In this document: piece after piece, positions 27,237 to 36,814 of the stretch
Numbering within the stretch: position 1 is the first letter of the stretch
How the letters are laid out: each line of letters starts with the position of its first letter
Assembly: GCA_030432695.1 (NCBI GenBank)
Contig: JAUILN010000004.1
Location: forward strand, 496,001 to 560,000
Direction: 5' to 3'
DNA from: a bacterium
GTDB taxonomy: Bacteria; Planctomycetota; UBA1135; UBA2386
DNA: 64,000 bases
Position numbers and translations under genes: made by a program
Notes under the pieces: model-generated
What the model was told of the DNA's origin: nothing
What the model saw: only the letters and a program-made list of their open reading frames with translations
The model's database searches: none

Positions 27237-28595
27237 TCACTTCAGCCCGTAGCGGTCGAGCTTCTTGTAGAGGTTCGACCGCTGGATGCCGATGCGCTCC
27301 GCGGTGCGCTTCACGTTGCCGGCGTTCTCCTCCAGCTTGCGGCGGATGAACTCGCGCTCGGTGCCCTCGCGAAACTCCTCGAGGGTGGGCAGCGCGAAGA
27401 AGTCGCCGTCGCGCGGCCGCGTCGAGGTGTGCGCCACCGACTGGAAGTCCTTGGCGGTGAAGGTGTGCCCCTCGGTGAGGATCGTCACCGCCTCGCACAG
27501 GTTGCGCAGCTCGCGGACGTTGCCGGGCCATGGGCTGCGCCGCAGCCACTCCTGGGCATCGGCGGCGAGGATCCGCGGCTCGGTGCCGTTGCGCTTGCAG
27601 GCCTCGTGCAGGAAGTGCTGCGCCAGCATCGGCGCGTCGCTGGCCCGCTCGCGCAGCGCCGGCACGTGGATCGGCACCACCCGCAGCCGGTAGAACAGGT
27701 CCTCGCGGAACGAGCCCTCCTCGACGCCCTTGGTGAGGTCCTGGTTGGTCGCGGCGACCACCCGCACGTCGACCTGGATCGACTTCTGCCCGCCGATCCG
27801 CGTGATGACCTGGTCCTGCAGCGCGCGCAGCAGCTTGGCCTGCGCATCGGCCGCCATGTCGCCGACCTCGTCCAGGAACAGCGTGCCGCCGTGCGCCAGC
27901 TCGAAGCAGCCCTTGCGCGCGGTGTGGGCACCGGTGAACGCGCCGCGCTCGTGGCCGAACAGCTCGCTCTCGATCAGCTCGCCAGGGATCGCCGCGCAGT
28001 TGACCGGCACGAACGGTCCGCGGCGGCGGCGCGAGCGGGCGTGGATCTGCCGCGCGACCAGTTCCTTGCCGGTGCCGTTCTCGCCGGTGATCAGCACCTG
28101 CGCCTCGGAGGGTGCCGCCCGATCCAAGATCCGGCGGAGTTCCTCGATCCGCGGGCTCTCGCCGAGGATCCGGTATTCCTCGGCCAGCTCGTCTCGCAGC
28201 GAGGCGTTCTCGGTCTCGAGGCTGGCGACCCGCAGCGCGTTCTTCACCGAGACCAGCACGCGGTCGCTGTCGAACGGCTTCTGCAGGAAGTCGAAGGCGC
28301 CGTTGCGGAGCGCGACCACCGCGGTCTCGATGTCGGCGTGGCCCGAGATCATCAAGACCGGCAGGTCGCTACGCTTCTCGCGGATCCGCTTCAGCACTTC
28401 GAGGCCGTCGATGCCGGGCATCTTCACGTCGAGCAGAACGGCGGCGATTTCGGCGTCCTGGTCGAGCAGCGTCAGTGCCGACGGGCCGTCCTCGGCCTGC
28501 GCACAGCGGTAGCCTTCGAACTCGAGGGCGTAGACGAGTTCCTCGCGGACAGCGGACTGGTCGTCGACGATCAGCAGGTGGGGGGGTTGGGCCAT
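27237..28595 (-). CDS. Sigma-54-dependent response regulator (NtrC/NtrX family)
   Basis: 452 residues. The receiver domain has phosphoacceptor D56 (LLDVKMP), acidic pair D11/D12 and K107 (LQKPFD). The AAA+ domain has Walker A GENGTGKE (171-178), sigma-54 contact loop GAFTGA (218-223) and Walker B FLDE (240-243). A C-terminal Fis-type helix-turn-helix includes GNVKRTAERIGIQRSNLYKKL. It activates sigma-54 promoters after phosphorylation. No histidine kinase is adjacent; the candidate sigma-54 promoter at 1782 is a possible but unproven target. Confidence 0.95.
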   Translation of the reverse strand: MAQPPHLLIVDDQSAVREELVYALEFEGYRCAQAEDGPSALTLLDQDAEIAAVLLDVKMPGIDGLEVLKRIREKRSDLPVLMISGHADIETAVVALRNGAFDFLQKPFDSDRVLVSVKNALRVASLETENASLRDELAEEYRILGESPRIEELRRILDRAAPSEAQVLITGENGTGKELVARQIHARSRRRRGPFVPVNCAAIPGELIESELFGHERGAFTGAHTARKGCFELAHGGTLFLDEVGDMAADAQAKLLRALQDQVITRIGGQKSIQVDVRVVAATNQDLTKGVEEGSFREDLFYRLRVVPIHVPALRERASDAPMLAQHFLHEACKRNGTEPRILAADAQEWLRRSPWPGNVRELRNLCEAVTILTEGHTFTAKDFQSVAHTSTRPRDGDFFALPTLEEFREGTEREFIRRKLEENAGNVKRTAERIGIQRSNLYKKLDRYGLK

Positions 28596-28768
28596 CGGGT
28601 TTTCGGAACCGTGGTTCGGTCCACGGATGAGACGCGGGAAGGGCGGCGTGACCGACGGTTCCGGTCACGTCAGGAGGGTTCGGGGTGGTTCCGCGTGCGC
28701 GTCGGTGGTTTTCTGGTCGATCGGTGTATGCTTCTGAGCCCTCTCAGGCCCCGAGAGCCATGTGCTCG

Positions 28769-28796
28769 TTGACGGGGCCCCGCGGGCGCCTAGTAT
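28769..28796 (+). promoter_or_regulatory. Sigma-70-type promoter candidate for the HEAT gene
   Basis: TTGACG (28769-28774), 16-base spacer, TAGTAT (28791-28796) in an otherwise gene-free 306-base gap; the start would fall near 28803, about 100 bases before the ATG at 28902. Confidence 0.5.
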
Positions 28797-28901
28797 GGCC
28801 GCGCGGTCCGCTGATCCCAACTCTCGGGTCATGCGAGACTTAGCGGTCAGCCCTCGACCCTCATCGACCCCTCCGGACTCCCGAGATCCCAGGGAGAGCA
28901 C

Positions 28902-31025
28902 ATGGCCAAGCCGTTCGCGAAGATCCTTTTCGGCCTCGTCGCCGCATGTGTGGCCCAGGGCGTGACCTACGCCCAGGATGCCACCGAGTCGTTCCACGAC
29001 GCGATCACCCTCATCAGGAAGAACCAGGTCGACGAAGGCCTCAGTGCGCTGCGGGAGCTGGTCGATGCCGGCGTCACCAGCGACGAGGCGTTCGAGATCT
29101 GGAAGGCCACCGACCCGGCCATCTTCCAGATGCTGGTGCTCGAAGGCGGTGACTACGAGAAGATCGCCCGCACCCTTCTTCATCTCGCCAAGTCGGGCCG
29201 CGCCGAGATGTCGCGCGACCAGGACAAGATCGCCGAGCTGGTCCAGCAGGCGGTGTCCAACGACTTCGAGGCCCGCAACGACGCGCGACGTGCGCTGGCC
29301 GCCGATCACGGTGAGTTCGCCGTGCCTGCGCTGCTCGAGGTGCTCGGCGACAAGGACGAGTCCGAGCGCAGCGACCGCGCCATGGTCGCCGTCCTCGAGA
29401 TCGGCCATGCCGCGGTCATGCCGCTGATCCAGGCGCTGCACAGCGACAACGACGTGCTGCGTCGGAACGCCGCGGCCGCGCTGGTCAACATCGGCGACAA
29501 CCGCGCCGCCGCGCCCTTGGCCGTGCTCGCCGCGAACGACGGCAGCGACCCGGTGCGCTACATCTCGCAGGTCGGCCTGAAGAACATGAACGTCGGTGCA
29601 GGCACCGACGCGTCGGAGCTGATGGCCAACGACGCCGAGGCATGGTTGAACGACGGCGTCCGCGACGGCGACTACTCGCAGGTCGTCTGGAGCTGGACCG
29701 AGAACGGCCTGAAGGCCACCGACGTGCCGGCGCCGCTCTACTCGCTGGAACTCGCCAAGCAGCGTGCCGAGTCGGCGCTCGTGCTGAACCCCGAGGACCA
29801 GCGCGCCGGTGAACTGCTGGCTCGTTCCTACCTGGCCCAGGTCGCGGCGATCGAGGAAGGCCTGAAGGTCAACCCCGACGACCCGCAGCTCCAGGAGCTC
29901 GGCGAGCGCGTCGGCCAGCTGCGGCTGGTCGCGATGAGCCTCGGCAAGGACCGGATGCGTTCTGCGGTCGCGGCCGCGGTCGATGCCAACCAGAGCTCGG
30001 TGGTCGAGGCGGCCATGGGCGTGCTGGGCGAGATCGATCCGGATGTCGCGTCGATGGAGTCGCCGGTGGTCGAGCTGCTCGACAGCGAAGACTCGCACAC
30101 TCGCTACGCCGCAGCCCTGGCGCTGACCGACAAGCTCGACACCGCCGACACCGCGGTGCTGAACAAGGTCGTCGGCGTGCTGGCCGATGCGGTCGAGGAA
30201 GAGGCGGTCCGTGCGGTGCTCGTCGTCGACGCCAACCCGCTGACCCAGCGTGCGGCCCGCGAGGCTTCTGCGACCCGCGGCGTGCGCATCGCCGAGGCGT
30301 CGACCGGCAAGCAGGCAGTCGCCGACTTCTACAACTTCCCGGCCTACGACGTGGTCGTCGTCAGCGAGGAGCTGTCCGACACGCTGCCCCAGGACGTCAT
30401 CGCCCTGGTCCGCCAGCGCTCGAAGGACGCCAAGATCGTCTTGCTCGCCACGAGCGAGGACGCCGAGGACCGCTTCGAGGGCAAGGTCGATGCGATCCTG
30501 CGCCCCGAGGGTCAGCTGACCAAGGACGAGCTGATCGCCCAGGTCAACGACGTCGTCGACGAGCTCAGCGCCGACCGCGCCAGTGCGACCGACATCGCGG
30601 TGGCCGCTGGTCACGCGCTGCAGGGTCTCGGCAACGCCGGCATCGACACGGCGCCCGCCGCCGACAGCCTTGCCAACCAGCTCAACCGTGACGACGCGGT
30701 CGCGATCCCGGCCGCCGTCGCGCTGTCGACCGCCGGTGGCGCGAAGCACATCGACGCGCTGGTCCGCGTGCTGGCCAACGAAGGCTCGAGCCTCGAGCTG
30801 CGCACCGCCTCGGCCGAAGGTCTGGGCGGCATCTTCAGCCGCACCGACGCGATCAACCCGGACACGTTCAACACCCTGCTCGCCATTGCCAAGGACGGCT
30901 CGAAGGACCTCGAACTGCGCCAGGCGGTCGTGACCGCGCTCGGCAAGGGCAAGCTGGCCCCCGGCCTCCGCGCCCAGCTCGCCGCCGCGCTCAGCCTGAT
31001 CGCCGGCACCGAAGGCGACAGCTGA
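28902..31025 (+). CDS. Secreted HEAT-repeat protein with a degenerate receiver domain
   Basis: 707 residues with a Sec signal (FAKILFGLVAACVAQGVTYAQ). HEAT/PBS-lyase-like helical repeats occupy about 115-230, 350-435 and 560-705, with a TPR-like stretch at about 275-345. In between, residues 437-557 resemble a response-regulator receiver (AVLVVDANPLTQRAAREAS, then DVVVVSEELSD, LLATSED, AILRPEG). The phosphoacceptor Asp position is S488, one of the acidic pair is missing, and the conserved Lys is Arg, so it cannot be phosphorylated normally. Function unknown; probably a protein-binding scaffold in the periplasm. The ATG follows an AGGGAGAG site. Confidence 0.85.
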   Translation: MAKPFAKILFGLVAACVAQGVTYAQDATESFHDAITLIRKNQVDEGLSALRELVDAGVTSDEAFEIWKATDPAIFQMLVLEGGDYEKIARTLLHLAKSGRAEMSRDQDKIAELVQQAVSNDFEARNDARRALAADHGEFAVPALLEVLGDKDESERSDRAMVAVLEIGHAAVMPLIQALHSDNDVLRRNAAAALVNIGDNRAAAPLAVLAANDGSDPVRYISQVGLKNMNVGAGTDASELMANDAEAWLNDGVRDGDYSQVVWSWTENGLKATDVPAPLYSLELAKQRAESALVLNPEDQRAGELLARSYLAQVAAIEEGLKVNPDDPQLQELGERVGQLRLVAMSLGKDRMRSAVAAAVDANQSSVVEAAMGVLGEIDPDVASMESPVVELLDSEDSHTRYAAALALTDKLDTADTAVLNKVVGVLADAVEEEAVRAVLVVDANPLTQRAAREASATRGVRIAEASTGKQAVADFYNFPAYDVVVVSEELSDTLPQDVIALVRQRSKDAKIVLLATSEDAEDRFEGKVDAILRPEGQLTKDELIAQVNDVVDELSADRASATDIAVAAGHALQGLGNAGIDTAPAADSLANQLNRDDAVAIPAAVALSTAGGAKHIDALVRVLANEGSSLELRTASAEGLGGIFSRTDAINPDTFNTLLAIAKDGSKDLELRQAVVTALGKGKLAPGLRAQLAAALSLIAGTEGDS

Positions 31026-31075
31026 GTGAGCTGGCCGCCCGCGGTCGGCTATTGGCCGGCCGGCCCGGGCGCCGC

Positions 31076-31104
31076 TTGCGATGAGGGTAGGGCGGAGCTA
31101 CGCT
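31076..31104 (+). promoter_or_regulatory. Promoter candidate for tRNA-Thr
   Basis: TTGCGA (31076-31081), 17-base spacer, TACGCT (31099-31104), placing the start about 11 bases before the tRNA. The -10 is weak and it overlaps a GGCGGAG/CTCCGCC hairpin (31091-31112). Confidence 0.35.
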
Positions 31105-31112
31105 CCTCCGCC
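31091..31112 (+). terminator. Hairpin after the HEAT gene
   Basis: GGCGGAG (31091-31097) and CTCCGCC (31106-31112) form a 7-base GC-rich stem with an 8-base loop, 66 bases after the HEAT stop. No T-run follows; it may attenuate read-through into the tRNA. Confidence 0.35.
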
Positions 31113-31121
31113 CCATCACCT

Positions 31122-31193
31122 GCCCGAGTAGCTCAGTGGTAGAGCAACGCTTTCGTAAAGCGTAGGTCATCGGTTCGAATCCGATCTTGGGCT
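31122..31193 (+). tRNA. tRNA-Thr (anticodon CGT)
   Basis: 72 bases. The acceptor stem GCCCGAG/CTTGGGC (one G-T pair), D-arm AGCTCAGTGGTAGAGC, anticodon stem ACGCT/AGCGT with loop TTCGTAA (anticodon CGT at 31154-31156) and T-arm with GGTTCGAATCC are all present. The 3' CCA is not encoded; the discriminator is T followed by TACG. It reads ACG codons. Confidence 0.95.
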
Positions 31194-31213
31194 TACGCCC
31201 ATCAGCGCTCCGC

Positions 31214-31244
31214 GAGCCGCTTGGAGGACTCCTCCCGGCGGCTC
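31214..31244 (+). terminator. Terminator after tRNA-Thr
   Basis: GAGCCGC pairs with GCGGCTC and, past one mismatch, GGAGG pairs with CCTCC around an ACT loop; GTTTGCGTT follows. The stretch from here to 31618 (about 375 bases) shows no gene or convincing signal. Confidence 0.6.
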
Positions 31245-31618
31245 GTTTGCGTTCGGGGCGACCCTGGCGGCGCTCGCAGCGCGACCGGGCCGCGAGTGAG
31301 CGACTGTGCAGCCGAGAGCCGAGACTGCTCAGGGGTCGGAGCCCGATCTGACTTCCTCACGGTGCGCAACCGCTGGGGGAGTCGGGTGATCGATCCCGTA
31401 GTCGACTCCGCAGCTTCAGGGCGAAGCGCATGCCGGGACTGCGGAAGCGCGTGGGTTGCTCCATCCGCGTGCTCAGGCGGAGGGACGCAGGGAAGGGGCT
31501 CATCCAGCTGACGCGGGACCCCGGTCATCCGTTGGCCTGGAGTTTTCTCTCAACGATTGCGGGAGTTTGCCGCTCTGGCTGCCGTGGCGCGAACTCGCCA
31601 CCCCAACCAAGAGCCAAC

Positions 31619-32953
31619 ATGAACCCAGTCTCACCGTTCTCGCTCCGTCCGGCGATCCTCGTTCCCTTGCTGGGTGCAGTCCTCCCGATCGGAGCCCTGG
31701 CGGCCCAGTCCCTGCCGTTCATGGATGCGCCCTTCAACCGGTCGTACCGCGTGCGGGAGCTCCCGGTGCTGCAAGGGCCGCTCAACGCGCCCTACGGCAC
31801 CGTTTCGTTCAACCCGAACGACCCGAATCGCCTGTTCATCGGCACCAACGCCGACGGCTCGACGGGCTACGTCTACGAAGTGTCGGTTCGCCGCGGGGCG
31901 CAGGGGCAGCTCGTTGCGATCGATCCTGGAACCACGGGTCCGATGTCCTTTGCGGCGCCCTTCCAATACGCGGGGATGGACTGGCATCCCGATCAGAGCA
32001 CGCTGTTCATGACCCGCGACGGTGGGGGCACCGCGTTCGTGGACCAAGGGAACCTCGCTGGTCAGGTTCTGACGACCGACGTGAGTGCGCTCGGCTTCCC
32101 CGCCGGCAGCCGGCTCACCGGCCTGGTGGTGGTTCCGAACGGATTCCCCGGCGCGGGGCGCCTGAAGCTGATCGGAACCAGCGGCCAGGTCTTCGACTCC
32201 GGACTGAGTCCCTCGGGCGGGCTGTATCGACTCGATCCAGCAGGACTGCATGCCGGGGCCCAGCTGCCGGTGCGGGCCGGTGGTCAGCTCCAGCAGATGG
32301 GCATGCACTATCCGACCCCGGGCAACCGGCCGTTCATCGGCAACAACTCGTGGGTCCTGGTGTGCAATGACCGTGAAGGAGCGGTCTACGCCTACCGCGT
32401 GGCGACGAGCACGTCGTCCAGTCCTGCGATCCAGGTCGGGGATCCGGTGCCTGGATCCCGGACCCGCTTCGCCTTCGGCCTGTCGGGGGCCTGGGGGATC
32501 ACGGAGGACCCGGTGACCGGCTCGCTGCTCGTCGTGGGGGACTCGGCGATCTGGCTGGTCGAGCGCGGTTCCTCATGTGGCAGCTTCACGCCGTTCGGAA
32601 CGGGTATCCCAGGCGCCGGTGGACAGACCCCACTCTTGTCGGGCCGCGGGTGTCTGCGCATCGGTCAGCCACTGGAGATGGATGTCGACAACGCGCCAGC
32701 AGGGCAGCTCGGCGTGGTGAATCTGGGCTTCGATCGACTGAACTTCCCGCTCTTGGGTGGTCGACTGCACACGTCCCCGACGATCGCCATCACCGCTCCA
32801 GCCAACGCTCGAGGGGAGGCAAGGCTCAGTGTGCCGCTTCCCGACGTGCCAGCCGGAATCGGGCTGCGGCTCTACTCGCAGGCTCTCTATCTCGATCCTG
32901 GCGCGCCTTTCGGTCTAAGTGGCAGTAACGGTCTCGCGCTCGAGGTCCGGTGA
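31619..32953 (+). CDS. Secreted protein with shared C-terminal module
   Basis: 444 residues with signal ILVPLLGAVLPIGALAAQ. The N-terminal 300 residues look like an irregular propeller or SMP-30-like fold (NPNDPNRLFIGTNADGST, YAGMDWHPDQSTLFMTRDGG), without a family I can name. From about residue 315 the planctomycete-type C-terminal module begins (FGTGIPGAGGQTP, RGCLRIGQPLEMDV) and ends SGSNGLALEVR. Probably extracellular. The ATG at 31619 has no strong Shine-Dalgarno sequence but directly precedes the signal. Confidence 0.75.
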   Translation: MNPVSPFSLRPAILVPLLGAVLPIGALAAQSLPFMDAPFNRSYRVRELPVLQGPLNAPYGTVSFNPNDPNRLFIGTNADGSTGYVYEVSVRRGAQGQLVAIDPGTTGPMSFAAPFQYAGMDWHPDQSTLFMTRDGGGTAFVDQGNLAGQVLTTDVSALGFPAGSRLTGLVVVPNGFPGAGRLKLIGTSGQVFDSGLSPSGGLYRLDPAGLHAGAQLPVRAGGQLQQMGMHYPTPGNRPFIGNNSWVLVCNDREGAVYAYRVATSTSSSPAIQVGDPVPGSRTRFAFGLSGAWGITEDPVTGSLLVVGDSAIWLVERGSSCGSFTPFGTGIPGAGGQTPLLSGRGCLRIGQPLEMDVDNAPAGQLGVVNLGFDRLNFPLLGGRLHTSPTIAITAPANARGEARLSVPLPDVPAGIGLRLYSQALYLDPGAPFGLSGSNGLALEVR

Positions 32954-33121
32954 TCGCCGAGCGCCGGCGTGGTGGTGGCCCTTCCGGAGGTCGGCACCGG
33001 CGCCGTCCAGATGTCGGGGATTCGCCAGGTGTTCTGGGTCGCCTGAGACGCGGGTGACCGCGCCTCCCGGCTGCGGAACGTCGCAACCTCCTGCTGTCCT
33101 GCTCGGCAATGTTCGCCGGGG

Positions 33122-33667
33122 ATGACCGGCAGCCGCCGCTCCTCCTCCGTAGCTCGATGCGCCACGTGCGCGACAACCGATCGAGGAGCGGAGGCCATCG
33201 GGCTGCACGACGCCACGCGATGGTCGCTCGAGCGCATGCAGAACGAGGGACCCGACGTCGTCCTGCGATGGAAGCGCAACGATCCTGCTGGCAGTGACGA
33301 GTCTCGACGCGTGATCCAGCGGATCGCCTCTCGGGATCTCCTGGGACCGCGGCAGACTCGCTGGCTGGCCTTCACTTCGCGGGGCCCGGAGCCGTTCCCC
33401 GCGTCCTCGGATGTCGGTCGCGTTCCGTTGGCTGAGCGCCGTTGTGGCCTCCGGGCGGTCGTGGTTCCGACTGGGATCGAGGTTCGTGAGCTATCGCGTG
33501 CCGGGCTCGTGACACGCCTGTCGCTGAAAGGCGCGACTCCGCGTGCGGCTTGCCTCAGCGAAACTGGTGCGTGGGTCGGGGTGCTCTCTCCAGCGCCTTG
33601 GATCGAGTCGGTCGCCTGGCCGGAGCACCCGTCCGGATTGCGAGCGCTCCTGGGCGAGGGTCGTTGA
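33122..33667 (+). CDS. Hypothetical protein, possibly a gene remnant
   Basis: 181 codons with coding-like third-position GC from about 33190 onward but no recognised domain; residues such as RLSLKGATPRAACLSETGAWVGVLSP suggest beta-strands. The N-terminal 20 residues are low quality (Ser/Cys/Thr rich) and may not be translated. It lies in a stretch where neighbouring genes are truncated or frameshifted, so it may be a fragment of a larger gene. Confidence 0.35.
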   Translation: MTGSRRSSSVARCATCATTDRGAEAIGLHDATRWSLERMQNEGPDVVLRWKRNDPAGSDESRRVIQRIASRDLLGPRQTRWLAFTSRGPEPFPASSDVGRVPLAERRCGLRAVVVPTGIEVRELSRAGLVTRLSLKGATPRAACLSETGAWVGVLSPAPWIESVAWPEHPSGLRALLGEGR

Positions 33668-33728
33668 TCCCATGGGGCGCGAACGCGGTGGCCGGATCTC
33701 GATCGGAGAGCTGCGATCGTTCTGCGTC

Positions 33729-34433
33729 TCACCGGAGAACCGTCACGCCGAGCGCTTCGGTGTTTGCCAACTGCAGCGCGTAGGGAAGCTGCAGGTCGAC
33801 GGCGAAGCCCTGGAACTCCAGCGGAAGCCCGACCAGCCGCGGATCCGAGGGCACGGGAATCGGCACGCTGGCATAGCCCCCGATGCTCGACAGGATCGGC
33901 TGGTTGATCGGCGCGTTGACGTAGAGGAAGGCTCCTGGCTGACCACCGAGCGCCGTCAGCGAGAACGGGCTCGCCAGGAGCGTCGACCCGATCGCCAACA
34001 CGCAGGGTGAGTTCGGAGGCAGCGTGCCGAGTTCGACCGAGAACCCCGGCCGACCGAGGATCGGCAGGTTGCTCACGTCGATCGTCGGAACGCCGGTGGT
34101 GTGCGGCGTCGCCTGGCCGGTCGACCGGAGCGGCTCCATCTTGAGGATCCGGCCGGGCGGCGTGTCGGGGTTCCAGCCGGTCTGGTAGTGGACGATCCGG
34201 ATCTTGCACCTGCGACCCCCCGACCCGTCGACCGCGGTGACACGGTCATCGGGACCGAAACCTCCAGGCCCGGCGATCCGCGCCTGCACGGCGGCGACCA
34301 GGTTCGGCAGCCCGGTGCAGGTGAAGCGCACGATGCAGCCGAGACCGGGGCAGGCCGGCGTGCCGGTGCTGGTGTTGTGCACGGTGGTGGATACGGTGCA
34401 GTTGTCGGGGTCGATGACCTGTTCGAAGGACAT
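33729..34433 (-). CDS. C-terminal-module protein, apparently N-terminally truncated
   Basis: 234 residues without any signal peptide. The first 110 residues contain several cysteines (NCTVSTTVHNTSTGTPACPGLGC) and the rest is the beta module seen in exported proteins here (LGTLPPNSPCVLAIGS to NTEALGVTVLR). All other carriers of the module are exported, so the absence of a signal, together with an in-frame stop at 34482-34484, suggests the 5' part was lost. The decayed WD40 gene begins on the other strand right at this boundary. Confidence 0.6.
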   Translation of the reverse strand: MSFEQVIDPDNCTVSTTVHNTSTGTPACPGLGCIVRFTCTGLPNLVAAVQARIAGPGGFGPDDRVTAVDGSGGRRCKIRIVHYQTGWNPDTPPGRILKMEPLRSTGQATPHTTGVPTIDVSNLPILGRPGFSVELGTLPPNSPCVLAIGSTLLASPFSLTALGGQPGAFLYVNAPINQPILSSIGGYASVPIPVPSDPRLVGLPLEFQGFAVDLQLPYALQLANTEALGVTVLR

Positions 34434-34464
34434 CGACGCGTGGCGCGCCGCGGGCTGCGCTGAG

Positions 34465-35322
34465 CGTGTTGTCTGGAACCGCTACTTTGCTCACGCTCAG
34501 CACGATCCGTGGGGCGGAATGGTGCAGGTCAGCCCGGACGGGAATCGACTCGCGTCGGTCGACAACGGCGGCAGGCTGCGCGTCTGGGACGTGGCGTCGC
34601 GGAGTCTCCGGCTCGAGTCGGAGGGTTACGACATGTCCGTGGTCGCGCCCATCATCTGGCACCCGGATGGCGAGCGGATCCTGGCCGGGTTCGACGATCG
34701 GGGGCCGGTGCTGTTCGACTGTCGGAACCGGAGCCCGGCGGTGAAACCGGTCGGCGTGCTGGAGGAGTTCCGGTCCGGAGTGGTCGGTCGGGATGGGATA
34801 CGATTCGTTCGACACGTCCGCCGTAGCACGGATGTGGACGGCAAGCCGCGTGAATACTTGGTGCTCTGCAGAATGCGCGATGGCAAGGAACTCGCTGGCG
34901 TTCAGCCCCGATGGTCGCACCCTGTTCCCGGCCTCGGGCGACGATACGGTGCGAGTGTGGGGAACGGCGCCACTGCCCGAGGTGCTGCGAGCGCGTCGAT
35001 GACCGGGTTCCAGGATCTCTCGCAGCGCTACGCCTGGGTGCCCATCCCGGGTTGTCCGGGTCGCTTCCGGCTCGCCGGTCCGAGGTCGCCGTTGGCTGCC
35101 GCGGAACTCGTCGGTGATGGATCGACATCGATCGAGCTGCTCGGCGCGGCATGCCGAGACCCGGTCGAGCTGGTGCGCTTTGCCGACGGAGGTGGCGTGC
35201 TGTCCTACGTGCATTCAGACGGGTCGAGGGTCCACACGCTCAACACGGCTGAGGGCCTGGCGCGCAAGCTCTGCGACCTGTTGGGCCCGGATGACCCGGC
35301 GACCGGGTCACCTTCCCGGTGA
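34465..35322 (+). pseudogene. Decayed WD40-repeat gene with frameshifts
   Basis: WD40 blades appear in two frames. Frame A carries MVQVSPDGNRLASVDNGGRL followed by RVWDVAS and IIWHPDGERILAGFDD. The +1 frame then carries SLAFSPDGRTLFPASGDD followed by TVRVW, which ends at a TGA at 35000-35002. Frame A resumes with a weaker blade (VELVRFADGGGVLSYVHSDG). At least two frameshifts are needed to join them (about 34800-34880 and near 35000). There is no start region or signal, and only about four of the seven or more blades needed for a propeller remain. Confidence 0.6.
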
Positions 35323-35526
35323 GCCTGAGATCCCATGGAAGTCACATCCCCTACCGGGTCCGCTTGGCCGAGCGCGGACGCGATCGGTGCAAGGGAACGG
35401 GTAGCTCGACCAGGCCGGGCTGGTGACGACCGGCACGATCCGGACACCGGTGGGGGGGCATCGCTCAGGCGGACCTGCCTCCTGGAGTTCCGTCTCGGAG
35501 CTATGCTCCTGCCACCGAGGCGAGTC

Positions 35527-36756
35527 ATGACGGACACCTGGCACGAGAGACCCGCAGTGTCGACGTTGTTCCTGGCGCTGGGTCTCTCCGCCGTTGCGTC
35601 GGCGCAGGAACCCGAAGAGGGCAGGTCCGAGCGGATCGAAGTCGTGTTGCAGATGCCGTTCGTCGCCGGGGAGAGTCAGAACGTCTGGCTGGCTCCCGGC
35701 GAAGGCTCACACCAGGACCGGTTCAATCGCCACGCGGTCGACTTCTCGCCTCTGGTCGAAGGTCACCTCATCGTCGCCGCGGCGCCCGGCCGGGTGGTCT
35801 TCGTGAAGGAGGACACCGAGGGGCCGACCGGCGACTGGCGCGACAACAACGAGGTGGCGGTCGAGATGCCGAGCGGCAGCGAGATCGTCGTCTACCTGCA
35901 CCTGCAGAAGGACGGCGCTCTGGTCTCGGTCGGAGACGAGGTCTTGCCTGGTGATCCGATCGGACGAGCGGGCAACACGGGCAGTTCGTCCGACACCCAC
36001 CTTCACATCGACGTGCGCAAAGGGCACCGCATCGGGCCGAGTGTGCCGTGGCGCTTCGCGGAGCTCGGACTCGGAGCCGTCCCGGAGACCGGGCGCAGTA
36101 TCCGATCGGAGAACCGGCCGATGCGCGCGCGACTCGCAGTCTGGGACGCGAAGGAGCGACTGGTCGGCTTGCTGGGGCCCTTGAACGCGCTCGAGCTGAT
36201 CACGGCCGACCTGCGTCGGGACCTCGACGCGGTCGCGAGGGTCGGCGGCGCGGGATCTGCGTCCGAGACGGACTTCGCGGAGTCGTTGTTCGAGCAGGAG
36301 GTCGCGGCCTGCTGTGCCCGGCTCCGCGAGGACCTTGCTCGTCGGGAGGAGGCTGCCTGGGAGGACTGCGAGGCCGCGGTCGATGATCCGCAGCGCGCCG
36401 AGAACTGTCTTCGGCTGATCGCCTCGTTCCCGGGCAGCGAGTCCGCGACCCGCGCCGAGGAGCAGCTCGAAGCGATGGACAAGACGGTGGTGCGGGCCGC
36501 GCGGCGCCGCGTGACTGCTCAGTGGCGTCGGTGGCAGTCCCTGGCGAAGGCGGTCGAACTCGAACTCGCCCTGGTTCGCGACGGGCAGTTCCCGCCGTTC
36601 ACGGGCCGGAGCATCACTGCGTTGGAGAAGGCCTACGCCAAGGCGTTCGGGTCGGCGCCCGACGAACTGGAAGTGCTGCTCGACCCCTACCTCGAGCGGT
36701 TGCGGGGCGGCTCGGCCATGGAGCGTCGGCCGCGTTCGGGTGCCGGGCGGCGTTGA
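35527..36756 (+). CDS. Secreted M23-family metallopeptidase
   Basis: 409 residues with a signal ending LGLSAVASAQ. The lysostaphin-type domain (about 45-190) has the zinc motif NRHAVDF, YLHLQKDG, a glycine-rich turn and the HxH motif THLHIDV. The C-terminal half (190-400) is helical and charged, with Cys-containing coiled-coil-like segments of unknown role. Expected to cut peptidoglycan cross-links or to act as a divisome/LysM-type regulator. The ATG at 35527 is used; earlier in-frame codons give an implausible leader. Confidence 0.88.
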   Translation: MTDTWHERPAVSTLFLALGLSAVASAQEPEEGRSERIEVVLQMPFVAGESQNVWLAPGEGSHQDRFNRHAVDFSPLVEGHLIVAAAPGRVVFVKEDTEGPTGDWRDNNEVAVEMPSGSEIVVYLHLQKDGALVSVGDEVLPGDPIGRAGNTGSSSDTHLHIDVRKGHRIGPSVPWRFAELGLGAVPETGRSIRSENRPMRARLAVWDAKERLVGLLGPLNALELITADLRRDLDAVARVGGAGSASETDFAESLFEQEVAACCARLREDLARREEAAWEDCEAAVDDPQRAENCLRLIASFPGSESATRAEEQLEAMDKTVVRAARRRVTAQWRRWQSLAKAVELELALVRDGQFPPFTGRSITALEKAYAKAFGSAPDELEVLLDPYLERLRGGSAMERRPRSGAGRR

Positions 36757-36814
36757 CCGGCGATTCCATGAGATTCCTGCAGACCCTGGGTTCGCGTCGG
36801 GGGATGGAGTCAGA

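Noticed and set aside
31054..31065. Perfect palindrome GGCCGGCCGGCC
   Set aside because: Simple GC repeat expected by chance at this base composition; no supporting context.
32887..34209. Minus-strand open frame of 440 codons across the decay zone
   Set aside because: Overlaps two better-supported frames and has Arg/Pro/Ser-rich shadow composition.
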